The notes beneath the pieces are model-generated. The model was not told where the DNA came from. It worked only from the letters and a program-made list of their open reading frames with translations, and made no database searches. A DNA stretch of 64,000 nucleotides, taken from Niastella sp966212235. Its GTDB lineage: Bacteria; Bacteroidota; Bacteroidia; Chitinophagales; Chitinophagaceae. Below are positions 8,044 through 17,291 of the stretch, piece by piece. The DNA is taken from NCBI GenBank assembly GCA_966212235.1, contig CBIHPP010000024.1, forward strand, positions 1-64,000, in the 5' to 3' direction. The first letter of the stretch is position 1. Every line of letters starts with the position of its first letter. The position numbers were made by a program, and so were the translations under genes.

Positions 8044-11000
8044 TTAAATCCTGTCCACCAACTCTCTAAACAAGCCAGCTTCACGCCATAATTGTTTATT
8101 ACCCACAACATACAGCACTTCTTTTGCTCGTGTCACCGCAACGTTAAGAAGATTGGGTTTACCTCCTGCCCATCCTCTAGCTTTCGCTTGGCCAGGATCT
8201 TGCGCCCCAAGTACAAATATTACTGCTTCGGCCTCCCGACCTTGAACTGTGTGTACTGTACCGATACGTTCAGTACACCATTGATACTCATTATCTGTCC
8301 AGGATTTAAGTATCCCACTTTCTCTGACCATTTTACGTAGATTTTCAGCTACTATAACAAAAGGAGTAACTATGTAAAGATTGGGATTAATAGAAGTCAT
8401 TTGTAAACGACGTAGCAAATCAAGAACAATATACCCTTCCTGCGGGCACCACTTTTCATCTGCCTCGCCTTGTATATCAATCCACCGCGAAGAGCCAAGG
8501 CAATCTCTTATGGGTGACGTGCCAGATTGTTTCGCTTGCACCATTAAATGTTCATAAGCAATTACATTAGAAATCGAAAACATCGGTTCTGCACAACGGC
8601 GATGAACAAGTAACGGTGCGCCTACAAACCGACTTCCAAGTTTTGTATGAAATTCAGCATAATAAGATGTTGCAATATCTGCAAGAGTTTGCGTTGAGGC
8701 TTCCGGCGCATTATAGAGATTTGGGTCAATCCCAAATCTTTTGCAAATATTTTGTGTCAAAGTATCGGGCAACGTAACTACTGGTTCAATTTGCATAGGA
8801 TCACCAACAACGATAGCTCGCTTTGCCCGCATGATGGCGCCAATAGATGCTTGTGGCAACGCCTGCCCCGCCTCATCAATAAGAAGCCAGCCAAATGTTT
8901 CAGGGGGTAACCCTTTAAACATTCGTTCAACAGAAGCAAATGTTGTAGATACAGCAGGCACTACAAGAAAAAGAGAAGACCATAAATCGGGCAATAGCTT
9001 TGTTTTCTCTTCATCGGGCATAGATTTTCCGGAAAAGACCATCATTAAACTTCCCAAATTGTGCCGTAGCGGGCGTGCCGATGCATCAATAAAAGCTTTG
9101 TGTAACTTAATTGCGGCAATAAACAGTTCATCACGTAGCCTTTGCATTTGTAAATCGCACCAGGGTGCAATCTGATGCTTTTCATTATGAGATAATGCGA
9201 AAAACTCACTATCAATTAAGTAAGGTCCTAAACGATTACGTGCATCGCTAATTTTTTGCCTCGCTGACATTAATGTATTATTTGCTATTAAATAGCGCCC
9301 TTCACATGCTTGAAGAGTTGATTGCCAGGTTTTCCATTTTTTATCACAATCCAATAAAATTCGCTCTTTGGCTTCATGTTCTTTATTAGCTTTTTTAACC
9401 ATTTCGGTGATGTCATAATGGTCTTTACGCCACAACTGGAATGTTGCTGTTCTAAAGAGGCGTGCCCAAAAACCAGGTCTCGACCTTAAATGCTGAACTA
9501 AATTATCCTGAAAAGTTGTTAGAATAGCTCTCGCCTCACTTAAAGCAGTATTGGCAGCGCCAAATTCAGACTTAGCTCTTGCCTCTTCCTGTTTAGCTTC
9601 TGCAAGTGATGCTTTTGACCTTGCTTCGTCTTCTGTATATTGTGATAAGTTCAATACAGTTTGTCTAATTTGTTCTAATGCGGCAAGGCCAACACAGCTT
9701 TTTTCTGATGATTGTTTATATTTTTCCCTTGCTACTTGCCATCTTTGAAGTGCTTCTAGAGGATTGGCTGGCGCATCTGAGTCAACTACAATACGAGGGC
9801 GTTTTGTTTCAATAAGCTTACCTTCTTCATCTTTAACTTCAATTAATTGAGGTGTACCTGATGCTTCAGCAAGGTATGTTGAAAGCCCGGCGTCACTGTC
9901 CCACCAAAACGTTTGACGAAAGCGACTTCGATTACTGACGTTGCCCAGAACCGCTGCAATAAGCCCCCAGGTTTCACGATTAAGAAGTGTGTCAGACAAA
10001 ACTTTGAAATAGCGAAGATCATGAGCGTCTTCAGCAATTGCTTTAATTCCCGGAAGCTCTGCACTTACATTTTCAACTGCTTTGTTATTAGACGATGCAA
10101 TTACCATCTCAAACCCCTTAAGACTTTTATCAACCTCGTAAAGATGTAGCCAGGCTTGGCCTGCTTTTAGTTTTTCACCGGAATGGGTGAAAGCATTAAC
10201 GGGGTTATCAAAATTACACATTGCTTCTGCACGTTGCATTACTAAAGCGGCAACAATATCCCTCAATAAAGTTGTCTTGCCTGTTCCTGGAGGGCCGTTA
10301 ACAGCAAAAATCCCACCCGCTTTTAGCTTATTTAAAGCAAGATTTACCGCGCATTGCTGTAACAAAACTAATGGATGCCTACCGCTACCCGGCCATCTGG
10401 CAGCAGGTATCAAGCCTGGAGAAATGGCTCCTTCCAAAACATTTGAATCATTAACAAGATCATACCGCTTTACAGGTATTTCAAATCCTAGGTAGCGTTT
10501 TAAGTTTCCGGTAGCTTGGCCATTTTCAAATAGCACTTTGGCATTTTGAAGATCTCCCAGAAAAAAACTATTAAGCAATAATGGTTCAGGAGCCTCAGTG
10601 TTTCTATAATACTCATAGGTTTTAACTGCGAAACACGTTTTTGATCTTATATTTAAAGGTATACCGAGTGTGTCGGCAAGGTGATTGTAGGCATCAGTGA
10701 TAGTTAATAAATCTAATGGCAGAATTTCGCCTTCCTCATTTGTCCGTCGGAGTTTTTTTTCCAGAGTTTCGGTTAAAGCTTTTTCATGTTTCGGCCATTC
10801 CTTAAGAATATTTAAATCACCCTTCAATGCTTTAGGTACTCCCCAGCCAAAGCTTGAAATTGCAACAGCAGGCGCTTCAACAAGACAGCCATTCCGATCT
10901 ACAACCGCCGTAGCAAGAATTGCTTCTCCTTGCGCAACAGGCCTCTCTACCCGATTGTCGGCATATATTTCAAGAAGTGATGATATTGCTTTCTGAAAAT

Positions 11001-11475
11001 TAACTGTACCGATAACAATCTGATAATATAAACGATAATTTTGTCGGCTCTTTTCTACCCCTCCTTCCCATGGTAACCTCCCTTTGTCAAATGATACAAT
11101 TAGACGAGCGTCCCCGTTGGATGCCAGGTCTTTCGGTTGACGAAAGGTTTGAGGAGATAAAACTTCGAGAGCCGTCCACGCTGCAAGGATACTATTAGCA
11201 GAGTTTGATGTGGGGGTTGTAGCAATTGTTCCGGCATTCGATTCAATTGGAGAAGTGATTATTGCAGGTAAGGGGGCGTCTGTAATAATTTCTTTAGGTA
11301 ACCTTAGGGCGTTTTCAACACGATCACGAAGTTTTTTAGCACGTTGTGTGGAACGATATCCCAGCTCAGAATTAAGTAACTGCAAAAACTCTATATCTTT
11401 TAACCGGTCCTCAAAGTAAGTCTCAAGTTTTTCAATTGAATCATTAAAGAAAGGTCTTCGTGTATTTTTGCTCAT
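8044..11475 (-). CDS. superfamily 1 (UPF1/Dna2-like) helicase
   Basis: About 1143 residues counted from MSKNTRR; a longer TTG-started form is less likely. Walker A GPPGTGKTTLL lies near residue 394. A long coiled-coil insertion follows, then the Walker B/DEAG motif LLIDEAGQALPQ, motif III VVGDPMQIEPV, and the C-terminal RecA motifs GTVHTVQGREA and VAVTRAKE. These mark the COG1112/AAA_11-AAA_12 helicase group that unwinds DNA or RNA. The N-terminal 350 residues are unassigned. No nuclease motif is apparent. It is followed by the 4-TM gene in an apparent operon, in the middle of a run of conflict genes. Confidence 0.9.
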   Translation of the reverse strand: MSKNTRRPFFNDSIEKLETYFEDRLKDIEFLQLLNSELGYRSTQRAKKLRDRVENALRLPKEIITDAPLPAIITSPIESNAGTIATTPTSNSANSILAAWTALEVLSPQTFRQPKDLASNGDARLIVSFDKGRLPWEGGVEKSRQNYRLYYQIVIGTVNFQKAISSLLEIYADNRVERPVAQGEAILATAVVDRNGCLVEAPAVAISSFGWGVPKALKGDLNILKEWPKHEKALTETLEKKLRRTNEEGEILPLDLLTITDAYNHLADTLGIPLNIRSKTCFAVKTYEYYRNTEAPEPLLLNSFFLGDLQNAKVLFENGQATGNLKRYLGFEIPVKRYDLVNDSNVLEGAISPGLIPAARWPGSGRHPLVLLQQCAVNLALNKLKAGGIFAVNGPPGTGKTTLLRDIVAALVMQRAEAMCNFDNPVNAFTHSGEKLKAGQAWLHLYEVDKSLKGFEMVIASSNNKAVENVSAELPGIKAIAEDAHDLRYFKVLSDTLLNRETWGLIAAVLGNVSNRSRFRQTFWWDSDAGLSTYLAEASGTPQLIEVKDEEGKLIETKRPRIVVDSDAPANPLEALQRWQVAREKYKQSSEKSCVGLAALEQIRQTVLNLSQYTEDEARSKASLAEAKQEEARAKSEFGAANTALSEARAILTTFQDNLVQHLRSRPGFWARLFRTATFQLWRKDHYDITEMVKKANKEHEAKERILLDCDKKWKTWQSTLQACEGRYLIANNTLMSARQKISDARNRLGPYLIDSEFFALSHNEKHQIAPWCDLQMQRLRDELFIAAIKLHKAFIDASARPLRHNLGSLMMVFSGKSMPDEEKTKLLPDLWSSLFLVVPAVSTTFASVERMFKGLPPETFGWLLIDEAGQALPQASIGAIMRAKRAIVVGDPMQIEPVVTLPDTLTQNICKRFGIDPNLYNAPEASTQTLADIATSYYAEFHTKLGSRFVGAPLLVHRRCAEPMFSISNVIAYEHLMVQAKQSGTSPIRDCLGSSRWIDIQGEADEKWCPQEGYIVLDLLRRLQMTSINPNLYIVTPFVIVAENLRKMVRESGILKSWTDNEYQWCTERIGTVHTVQGREAEAVIFVLGAQDPGQAKARGWAGGKPNLLNVAVTRAKEVLYVVGNKQLWREAGLFRELVDRI

Positions 11476-11640
11476 AGCTACGGGAACTTTAAAATAACAC
11501 AAACAGTAAAGCTATTGCCCATTCAGTCAATAAGATAGTGATTTTATTGCAAATATTCAATTTCTTAAAATAGTGAGAATTGCGTAACCTAATCGAGAAC
11601 CGATCACTGAGGTGTTAATAATATATTTCACGCTATCCTA

Positions 11641-12168
11641 ATGGCCGCTAATATTTTTGACAGCCTTGATGATTGTCAGTTGGAAGAGTTTAAACTACAA
11701 AAAGAAATTGCTGATTATATACACGAGAGAGGAGTAGATGTTATTATTGAAGGGCCTGGACACAGCAGTCCTAAACAGCTAAAGCATATAGCCAAACATT
11801 ATGATGCAATGGGATATCCGATAATGCCTTTAGGACCTATCCCCACAGACATTGCAATAGGTCAGGATCATATATCTTCTGCAATTGGAGCTACAATTCT
11901 CGGAATGCTTAACTGTGTAGATATTATAACCGCAGTTACAAGAGAAGAGCATACAGGGAAAATACCAACAATAGAATCATCAATTGAAGCAATCAAAGCC
12001 TCTAAAATAGCAGCCCATGTAATCGATATGAATAAAATGGAAGATTATGTAGAAGATCGGGAAATAGTTAATCACAGAACTAATTATCAGACATGTATTT
12101 ACGGCAAAAGGAAATCCGGGTGCAGCAGATGTGCACATGTTTGTCCGTTGGAATATAAAGGGCTATAG
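11641..12168 (+). CDS. ThiC-family C-terminal protein (truncated or miniature)
   Basis: 175 residues matching only the last third of phosphomethylpyrimidine synthase ThiC: IIEGPGHSSPKQ, LGPIPTDIAIGQDHISSAIG, REEHTGKIPTIES and KIAAHVIDMNK, then a CSRCAHVC motif of CX2CX3C type that would hold the ThiC 4Fe-4S cluster. Intact ThiC is about three times longer, and the N-terminal substrate-binding half is absent; the frame upstream of the ATG reaches a stop without further similarity. The reading frame is undamaged. It is either a fresh 5' truncation or a repurposed small protein. It lies alone between two divergently placed helicase genes. Confidence 0.75.
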   Translation: MAANIFDSLDDCQLEEFKLQKEIADYIHERGVDVIIEGPGHSSPKQLKHIAKHYDAMGYPIMPLGPIPTDIAIGQDHISSAIGATILGMLNCVDIITAVTREEHTGKIPTIESSIEAIKASKIAAHVIDMNKMEDYVEDREIVNHRTNYQTCIYGKRKSGCSRCAHVCPLEYKGL

Positions 12169-12321
12169 AGATAAAAAAAACGGATATTTTTAAGGATGTT
12201 TAGATACATCTTTAAAAGGCACTATCCTTCTCATTTATCAAGCAAGAGGCATTTAAGCTCTCTATCAAAGTTCAACCTACTATTGAAAGCGTTCTTCTTA
12301 CTTTTCTGATGATTTAAGTTA

Positions 12322-15300
12322 TTATCTATCAAATACGTTTTTAATAATTCTGTCAATCTCTATTACAGATATCGCACCCCTGATACTTCCATCTTCAATT
12401 TGATGGGGCTTGTCTTCTGTGATGATCAGCGTTCCGTTCTTTCCGCCACCTTCATCAAGTGGAAGAATATCATTCGCACGATACCACTGATATTTTTCTT
12501 CCCAGCGCTGTTTGTATTCTTCATCAAACAACATCCCACAGTGCTCCCAGTAATACACCTCCCCTGTATCGTCATTTTCGATAGTAAAATCTGGTAATTT
12601 CTCTACTTCTTTCAGCACCAGCTTTTTCTCGTATAATGGTGCAAGGTTCTTGTCAATTAATCGCTGATAAATCAACAGTTCGCTTTTTGACCGCAGCATT
12701 TTGCCATCACTTGCCTGATGAATCAGATTTTTCTCCAGATATTCTCCTTCTACTTCAATTAGGTCAGGCTTTTCAAAAAGATTGGTAATTCTTTTGAGAG
12801 CGTCTGATTTAAGGGGTGAACCCAAGCCTTTTATATCAAATACATTGCCTTGAATCAACATAATAACTTTGTCCTTCTGCCGTGTCAGAGCCGTGTAAAG
12901 CATTTCTCTAGACAACAGAAAACAAGGATTCGGAATTACTATGAAGACCTTACCAAATTCACTACCCTGAGCTTTGTGAACGGTAAGTGCGTAAGCCAGC
13001 TCCAGTGGAGTGTTTCCATCTTCGGAAAATTCCCATGATTTAAAGGTGTATTTGTAGCCCTGCTGAGAAGTGAACTCAATTTCGGTGTTTTTTGGACGCC
13101 CCTTAAAGGTCATTTTGGATGTTTTAAACTGGCCTATGACCATCCCAATCTCTCCATTGGCAATGTAGTTCATGGAATCATTTGTAGGCCATACTTCTTT
13201 TCTTCTAGAATTCATCAGGTTAATCACTTTGTCTCCATAAACAATCTCCTCTAATCCAATCGGCGCAGGAATTTTACCATATTTATTTCTAGCATATTCT
13301 ACCTTTTCCTTTCGAAACAGCTTATGTATCTTTCGGTTAATTGCTCTTACACCAAAAACTTTTTCCCGAACAGGTGATAATATCTGCCAGGATTCTGCTT
13401 TTACTGCCGCTTCTTTGAAATTAAAATAGCGTCCATCATTCGAACCTAATGACTTGTTGAAAGTAGCCACATCTTCCAGCGAATTCATTTCTAATTCATC
13501 TACCAATACCTTTTCGAATTGATTTTCAAAATCCATTTCATTCTCCCAATGTTCGATTCTCAAGTATTGTGAATTAGGAATGTTTATGATGTGATTAATG
13601 ATGCTATCAGCACCCGGTTCCAAACTTTCTCCGCTAAACCATTCGGCCAGCTGTAAATCTTCACGTTTAGAACCACCTTGTCTACGTTTGATAGTCAGCT
13701 CGGCATAACCTTTACCAACTCGTGGAAACGCTGTTTCTATTCCTTCTGGTTTCAGGTAATGGATAATGTCTAAAAACGGGCGACCTGCGCCTATGGGAGG
13801 TAGTTGGCGATGGTCGCCTACCAAAATAAACCGCTTTACACCTTTTAAACAGTCGAGTGTGGTAGCCAGCATTTCTTCGGTGAGCATGGAAGCTTCATCC
13901 AAAATCACAGTTTCGTATTGCCCTTCGCAGTATCTGTTGGAGAACACATATTGTTGAATTTCTCCGTTATATCGTTCATAAGTGGAAAGGAATTGCGCTA
14001 TAGTTTTAGCGGTAACTTGAATGTTTTTAGCCACTTCTTCCATCCGCACGCGGGCTTTACCTGTGGGCGCAAGTAACAATACACCATTTTTTCCCACTTC
14101 TTTCTGATTTGCCAAAATCGTGAGCAATGTCGTTTTTCCTGTTCCTGCCGGACCAATTAATACGGAAAAGCGATTTTCCGCAATTTCCTTCAATGCGGCG
14201 GCTTTTTCCTGTCTTGCTTTTTTCTCCTGATTTTCAGGCTCACCTTCTGTGAATGTGGCTAAGGCTCTATTGAGAAGTTGCGCCCAATCGGCCTGCAATT
14301 CCAAACGTTTAGCGTTTACTCGTTCCTTTATTTTTTGACTAATGATACTTCGGGTTTCTGTAAAACGCTGCAATTGATAAGCTCTTTCCCCATCTTTCAT
14401 TTCTTCCAACACTATGCTGTTCGTAAAGCACTCCTCTGCCAGTTCAAAATAATCACTGTTGATGGCACAAAGGGGGGATAAAGAAAGGGCTCTGATTTTC
14501 TTTATCAATTCTTTTCTAGGCAAAAGTGTATGCCCCAGTAAGGCTGCAAATTCCAATTGCTCAATGGTCAGTGCCCGTATACGATGATTTTCGAATGGGT
14601 CATCCAGTAGCAACTGGTCAGGTAACAAGGTATCCGGTGCATTTTTCAGATACATTCCCAGGTCAATAGTGTTTAGCGCTACAGGTGTCAGTGTGTGACG
14701 CAGGTCTTCATAAATCAGATAAGGATTCTCCAGATATGCTTCATCGTTTCGGTTGATACCTAACTCCTGGCGCTCCTCTTCTATAAAAAGGAACTTAGCT
14801 TGTTCAATACTTAAATCAAACCGGCTGAGTAAGTGCAAGAAGCTGATACGGGTGGGAGTAGCTTTTTCCTTTAACCGTTGATAGAGTTTTTTAGAATTGA
14901 AGGGAATTAATGTTGCTACTGCATCCGATAAAATGCCTTTAGGGTCATCTAATGCCCTTTCAAACTGCAACCACGGATTTTCATTGTCATCTTTCAACTG
15001 ATTGATGATTTCTGCTGCTACAAAATGGCCTTTCTCTATGCCAAAGGCACACAGAGCTGAACCCATTCCCGGATATACCCCACGCAGTTTTTCCAATTGG
15101 GCTATTTCGTTGTGAATCCACTGAATGCTGGCTTGATGGTTTTCGCCAATACCCAGTGATTCGGCTTTTTCCAGCGATTTGATGCACTCCAGTAATACGC
15201 GAATGGCACTATCATTACTAACGTGCTCGGCTGCATAAGAAAATTCGAAGCGTTTGTCGTTCGGAACAATCACTACTATTTCTTCTATATCAAATTCGGA

Positions 15301-16068
15301 ATGTTTTTCCTGATATGTCATGGCCTCGTGATAGGGCAGCAGAAAGCCGTTCTTCCCATCCTTACGAATAGAATGCCGTATCATATGTTCCCAGTAGGCC
15401 GCGCCAAATCGGTTATTGCTGCCTTCGTAAGCCTCTGATGAAATAATTTCCTTGATCTTGCCCACTCCAGCAATAACTCTCCCTGATTCTTCAACAAAAG
15501 GTACCTGCTTGGCATAGAAAAACACCAGGGAAGTATCTTCCTGGAGGTGTTCAAAAAAGCAGTTGAGCAAGGCTTTTTGGTTCCCTATTTCCTGCACCCA
15601 GTTATCGCCACCGTTTTGAGCCCAATCCAATTGGGGTTCACGGGTGTCATCAAAGTTCAGATCGTATAAAGCTGTTTTCTCTTTGGCATTTTCTTTCAGC
15701 ATCCAGTGATAGGGTACGGCTGCTGCAGAATAAGCCAGGAACTGCACTTTGGTGGGTTTTAAATGTCCATGGCTATTAGGAGAACTTTCGGCATAAGGGT
15801 GCTCGAGGGTTTTGTAAAAAGGAAAAGATGCCATAAAGGTGGCTCGTTCACCCACACAAACGGGGAATTGAGATTCTTCCAATTCACTGAGTGATTGTCC
15901 CGCCAGTTCCTGTTCATGTTCATCATTGCGGTTTAAGGCACAATTCCTTAGAACTAAGCACGCTCCATTGGCTTTTGGGTTGTTGCAGATACTACCATTC
16001 CAGGCGTTATCGTGCCAGGGCACACGAACAGATAAATGCCTTAATATATAGCGTGGATTATGTTTCAT
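12322..16068 (-). CDS. RecD-like SF1B helicase with C-terminal PD-(D/E)XK-like domain
   Basis: 1248 residues. The first 600 form a large region with an N-terminal HNPRYILRHLSVRVPWHD motif that I remember from defence-associated helicases. Walker A GPAGTGKTTLL is at 639-649, followed by ILDEASMLTEEM, VGDHRQLPPIGAGRPF and, near the C-terminus, ALTVHKAQGSEF with MLYTALTR, as in RecD2/AAA_30-UvrD_C_2 helicases. The last 120 residues hold Glu1130 (SKSELLIYQRL), Asp1160 (LPDFTI) and Glu1175 (YYWEHCGM), the spacing of a PD-(D/E)XK nuclease. It is transcribed alone. A single-gene helicase-nuclease defence factor is plausible but inferred. Confidence 0.9.
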   Translation of the reverse strand: MKHNPRYILRHLSVRVPWHDNAWNGSICNNPKANGACLVLRNCALNRNDEHEQELAGQSLSELEESQFPVCVGERATFMASFPFYKTLEHPYAESSPNSHGHLKPTKVQFLAYSAAAVPYHWMLKENAKEKTALYDLNFDDTREPQLDWAQNGGDNWVQEIGNQKALLNCFFEHLQEDTSLVFFYAKQVPFVEESGRVIAGVGKIKEIISSEAYEGSNNRFGAAYWEHMIRHSIRKDGKNGFLLPYHEAMTYQEKHSEFDIEEIVVIVPNDKRFEFSYAAEHVSNDSAIRVLLECIKSLEKAESLGIGENHQASIQWIHNEIAQLEKLRGVYPGMGSALCAFGIEKGHFVAAEIINQLKDDNENPWLQFERALDDPKGILSDAVATLIPFNSKKLYQRLKEKATPTRISFLHLLSRFDLSIEQAKFLFIEEERQELGINRNDEAYLENPYLIYEDLRHTLTPVALNTIDLGMYLKNAPDTLLPDQLLLDDPFENHRIRALTIEQLEFAALLGHTLLPRKELIKKIRALSLSPLCAINSDYFELAEECFTNSIVLEEMKDGERAYQLQRFTETRSIISQKIKERVNAKRLELQADWAQLLNRALATFTEGEPENQEKKARQEKAAALKEIAENRFSVLIGPAGTGKTTLLTILANQKEVGKNGVLLLAPTGKARVRMEEVAKNIQVTAKTIAQFLSTYERYNGEIQQYVFSNRYCEGQYETVILDEASMLTEEMLATTLDCLKGVKRFILVGDHRQLPPIGAGRPFLDIIHYLKPEGIETAFPRVGKGYAELTIKRRQGGSKREDLQLAEWFSGESLEPGADSIINHIINIPNSQYLRIEHWENEMDFENQFEKVLVDELEMNSLEDVATFNKSLGSNDGRYFNFKEAAVKAESWQILSPVREKVFGVRAINRKIHKLFRKEKVEYARNKYGKIPAPIGLEEIVYGDKVINLMNSRRKEVWPTNDSMNYIANGEIGMVIGQFKTSKMTFKGRPKNTEIEFTSQQGYKYTFKSWEFSEDGNTPLELAYALTVHKAQGSEFGKVFIVIPNPCFLLSREMLYTALTRQKDKVIMLIQGNVFDIKGLGSPLKSDALKRITNLFEKPDLIEVEGEYLEKNLIHQASDGKMLRSKSELLIYQRLIDKNLAPLYEKKLVLKEVEKLPDFTIENDDTGEVYYWEHCGMLFDEEYKQRWEEKYQWYRANDILPLDEGGGKNGTLIITEDKPHQIEDGSIRGAISVIEIDRIIKNVFDR

Positions 16069-16570
16069 CGGTTTGGGTTAAAATTAGCTATTGTAGATCA
16101 AACTGAAATTACCGAGATATACTTATATATTACGAAATTAAGGCAGTTGCTTTTCTGTCGTGTAACCGTCTGAGTAATTTTTAATCCGTATTGAAAAGCA
16201 TAAAGTTCCTTGTCGGATTTTCAACAGCCTTTTCGAATTGTAGTATCTTGATAATATAAAATGTAGTTTTATCGAGGTGACGCGTTTTGAAGACGCGTTT
16301 GTGATAGTAGACTTACTTATAGTTGTATGAATTCGTTTAACTAACAGAATGGTATACCCCTTAAGCTGATAAGTTTGTGCATACAGGTTATTGCACTTTT
16401 AAAGTACATACCTAAATTCACCGGCGAGCTGCCCTATGATGTAAATTTCGAGTAAACATGATTTTTGGATTTCCTCATTTGGTTAGGTAGCCAGCTTAAA
16501 TCATAAAAATTTAACTCATCAGGTTGTAATTTGCACACATCCTTATACTTTAAGGCGGTTATTATCGTTG

Positions 16571-16729
16571 CTAATTTTTTTTCTTTTTGGGTTGAATTGA
16601 TTTGTCATCATTCTTCTTTTTCCCAGGAGAAATGATATCTCTATCTGTCTTTGCTTTATTAGGACTAATCAGGCCGTCATTCTTTTTTGGATTTTTGGGA
16701 TTGATTAAACCATCGTTTGTTTTAGCCAT
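16571..16729 (-). CDS. tiny Lys/Asn-rich repetitive protein
   Basis: A 52-residue frame from ATG 16729 to TAG 16571. It contains an imperfect internal repeat, TNDGLINPKNPK followed by KNDGLISPNKAK, then DIISPGKKKNDDKS and a KKKK tail. The period of about 14 residues built on DGLI(N/S)P argues that it is translated. I know no family. It is very basic and likely disordered. It sits about 500 bp upstream of the RecD-like helicase start in otherwise empty DNA. Confidence 0.45.
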   Translation of the reverse strand: MAKTNDGLINPKNPKKNDGLISPNKAKTDRDIISPGKKKNDDKSIQPKKKKN

Positions 16730-16942
16730 AATTTTTAAGTTAAGATATTAGATTTCAAGCAAAGGGCGGTACCGTTTTTTCACCCTTTTTATATATGGTG
16801 GGGTTTGTGAGATTTATTTATAATATCTAAGTTTATTAATTTCAATTAAATCCTCTAAATACCTGTTTGACACTTGTCCAGCTATCCTACGAATAAGGCT
16901 CTATAAGCAAAGCCTTGTTTTTATGCCTAAAACTGACCGAAT

Positions 16943-17038
16943 GCGGACCAAGGCAACATAACAGATGAAATGATTCAGGAGAATCTGGAACCTTATCGTG
17001 ATGGCCCCAACAGCGACCAGAATTTCATTCTGGAATAG
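16943..17038 (+). pseudogene. remnant of an IS200-like transposase C-terminus
   Basis: About 31 codons ending in TAG read ADQGNITDEMIQENLEPYRD then GPNSDQNFILE. From memory this resembles the C-terminal end of Bacteroidota IS200/IS605 (Y1) transposases. The frame is closed by a TGA only a few codons upstream, so it is a fragment. The other 16730-17291 sequence holds palindromes but no gene. Confidence 0.4.
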
Positions 17039-17042
17039 TTTT

Positions 17043-17133
17043 AATGAGCTTTAGCTTAATTTTTTCAATGGGCTTATTGCCCTCTATCCAATGGCTTTAG
17101 CCAAACAAATAACTTATGGGCTTCAAGCCTATA
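17043..17133. repeat. cluster of four short GGCTT-type palindromes
   Basis: Four hairpins follow one another: AATGAGCTTTAGCTTAAT, GGGCTTATTGCCC, TGGCTTTAGCCA and ATGGGCTTCAAGCCTAT. All share a [A/G]GCTT-loop-GC[C/T] design. GGCTTTAGCC palindromes are widespread REP-like elements in Bacteroidota intergenic DNA. The transposase remnant directly before them fits a REP/Y1-transposase association. Confidence 0.5.
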
Positions 17134-17166
17134 GTCTTTGAGTTTACCATTATCGTTTGTTTTCAA

Positions 17167-17178
17167 CGACAATTGTCG
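17167..17178. promoter_or_regulatory. perfect 12-bp palindrome, possible operator
   Basis: CGACAATTGTCG, extended by imperfect symmetry on both sides, lies 114 bp upstream of the DUF4365-DUF6934 gene. It has the form of a dimeric repressor site. No promoter elements can be placed with confidence. Confidence 0.2.
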
Positions 17179-17291
17179 AGAACAGCGGTACTACCAGTCG
17201 GGAATAATTCATCGCAAGGGAAGGCAAAATAAAAAGTTTAGCGACAAAGCGATAAATAGGTATATTTATTAATAATAAGACATGGATCTTA

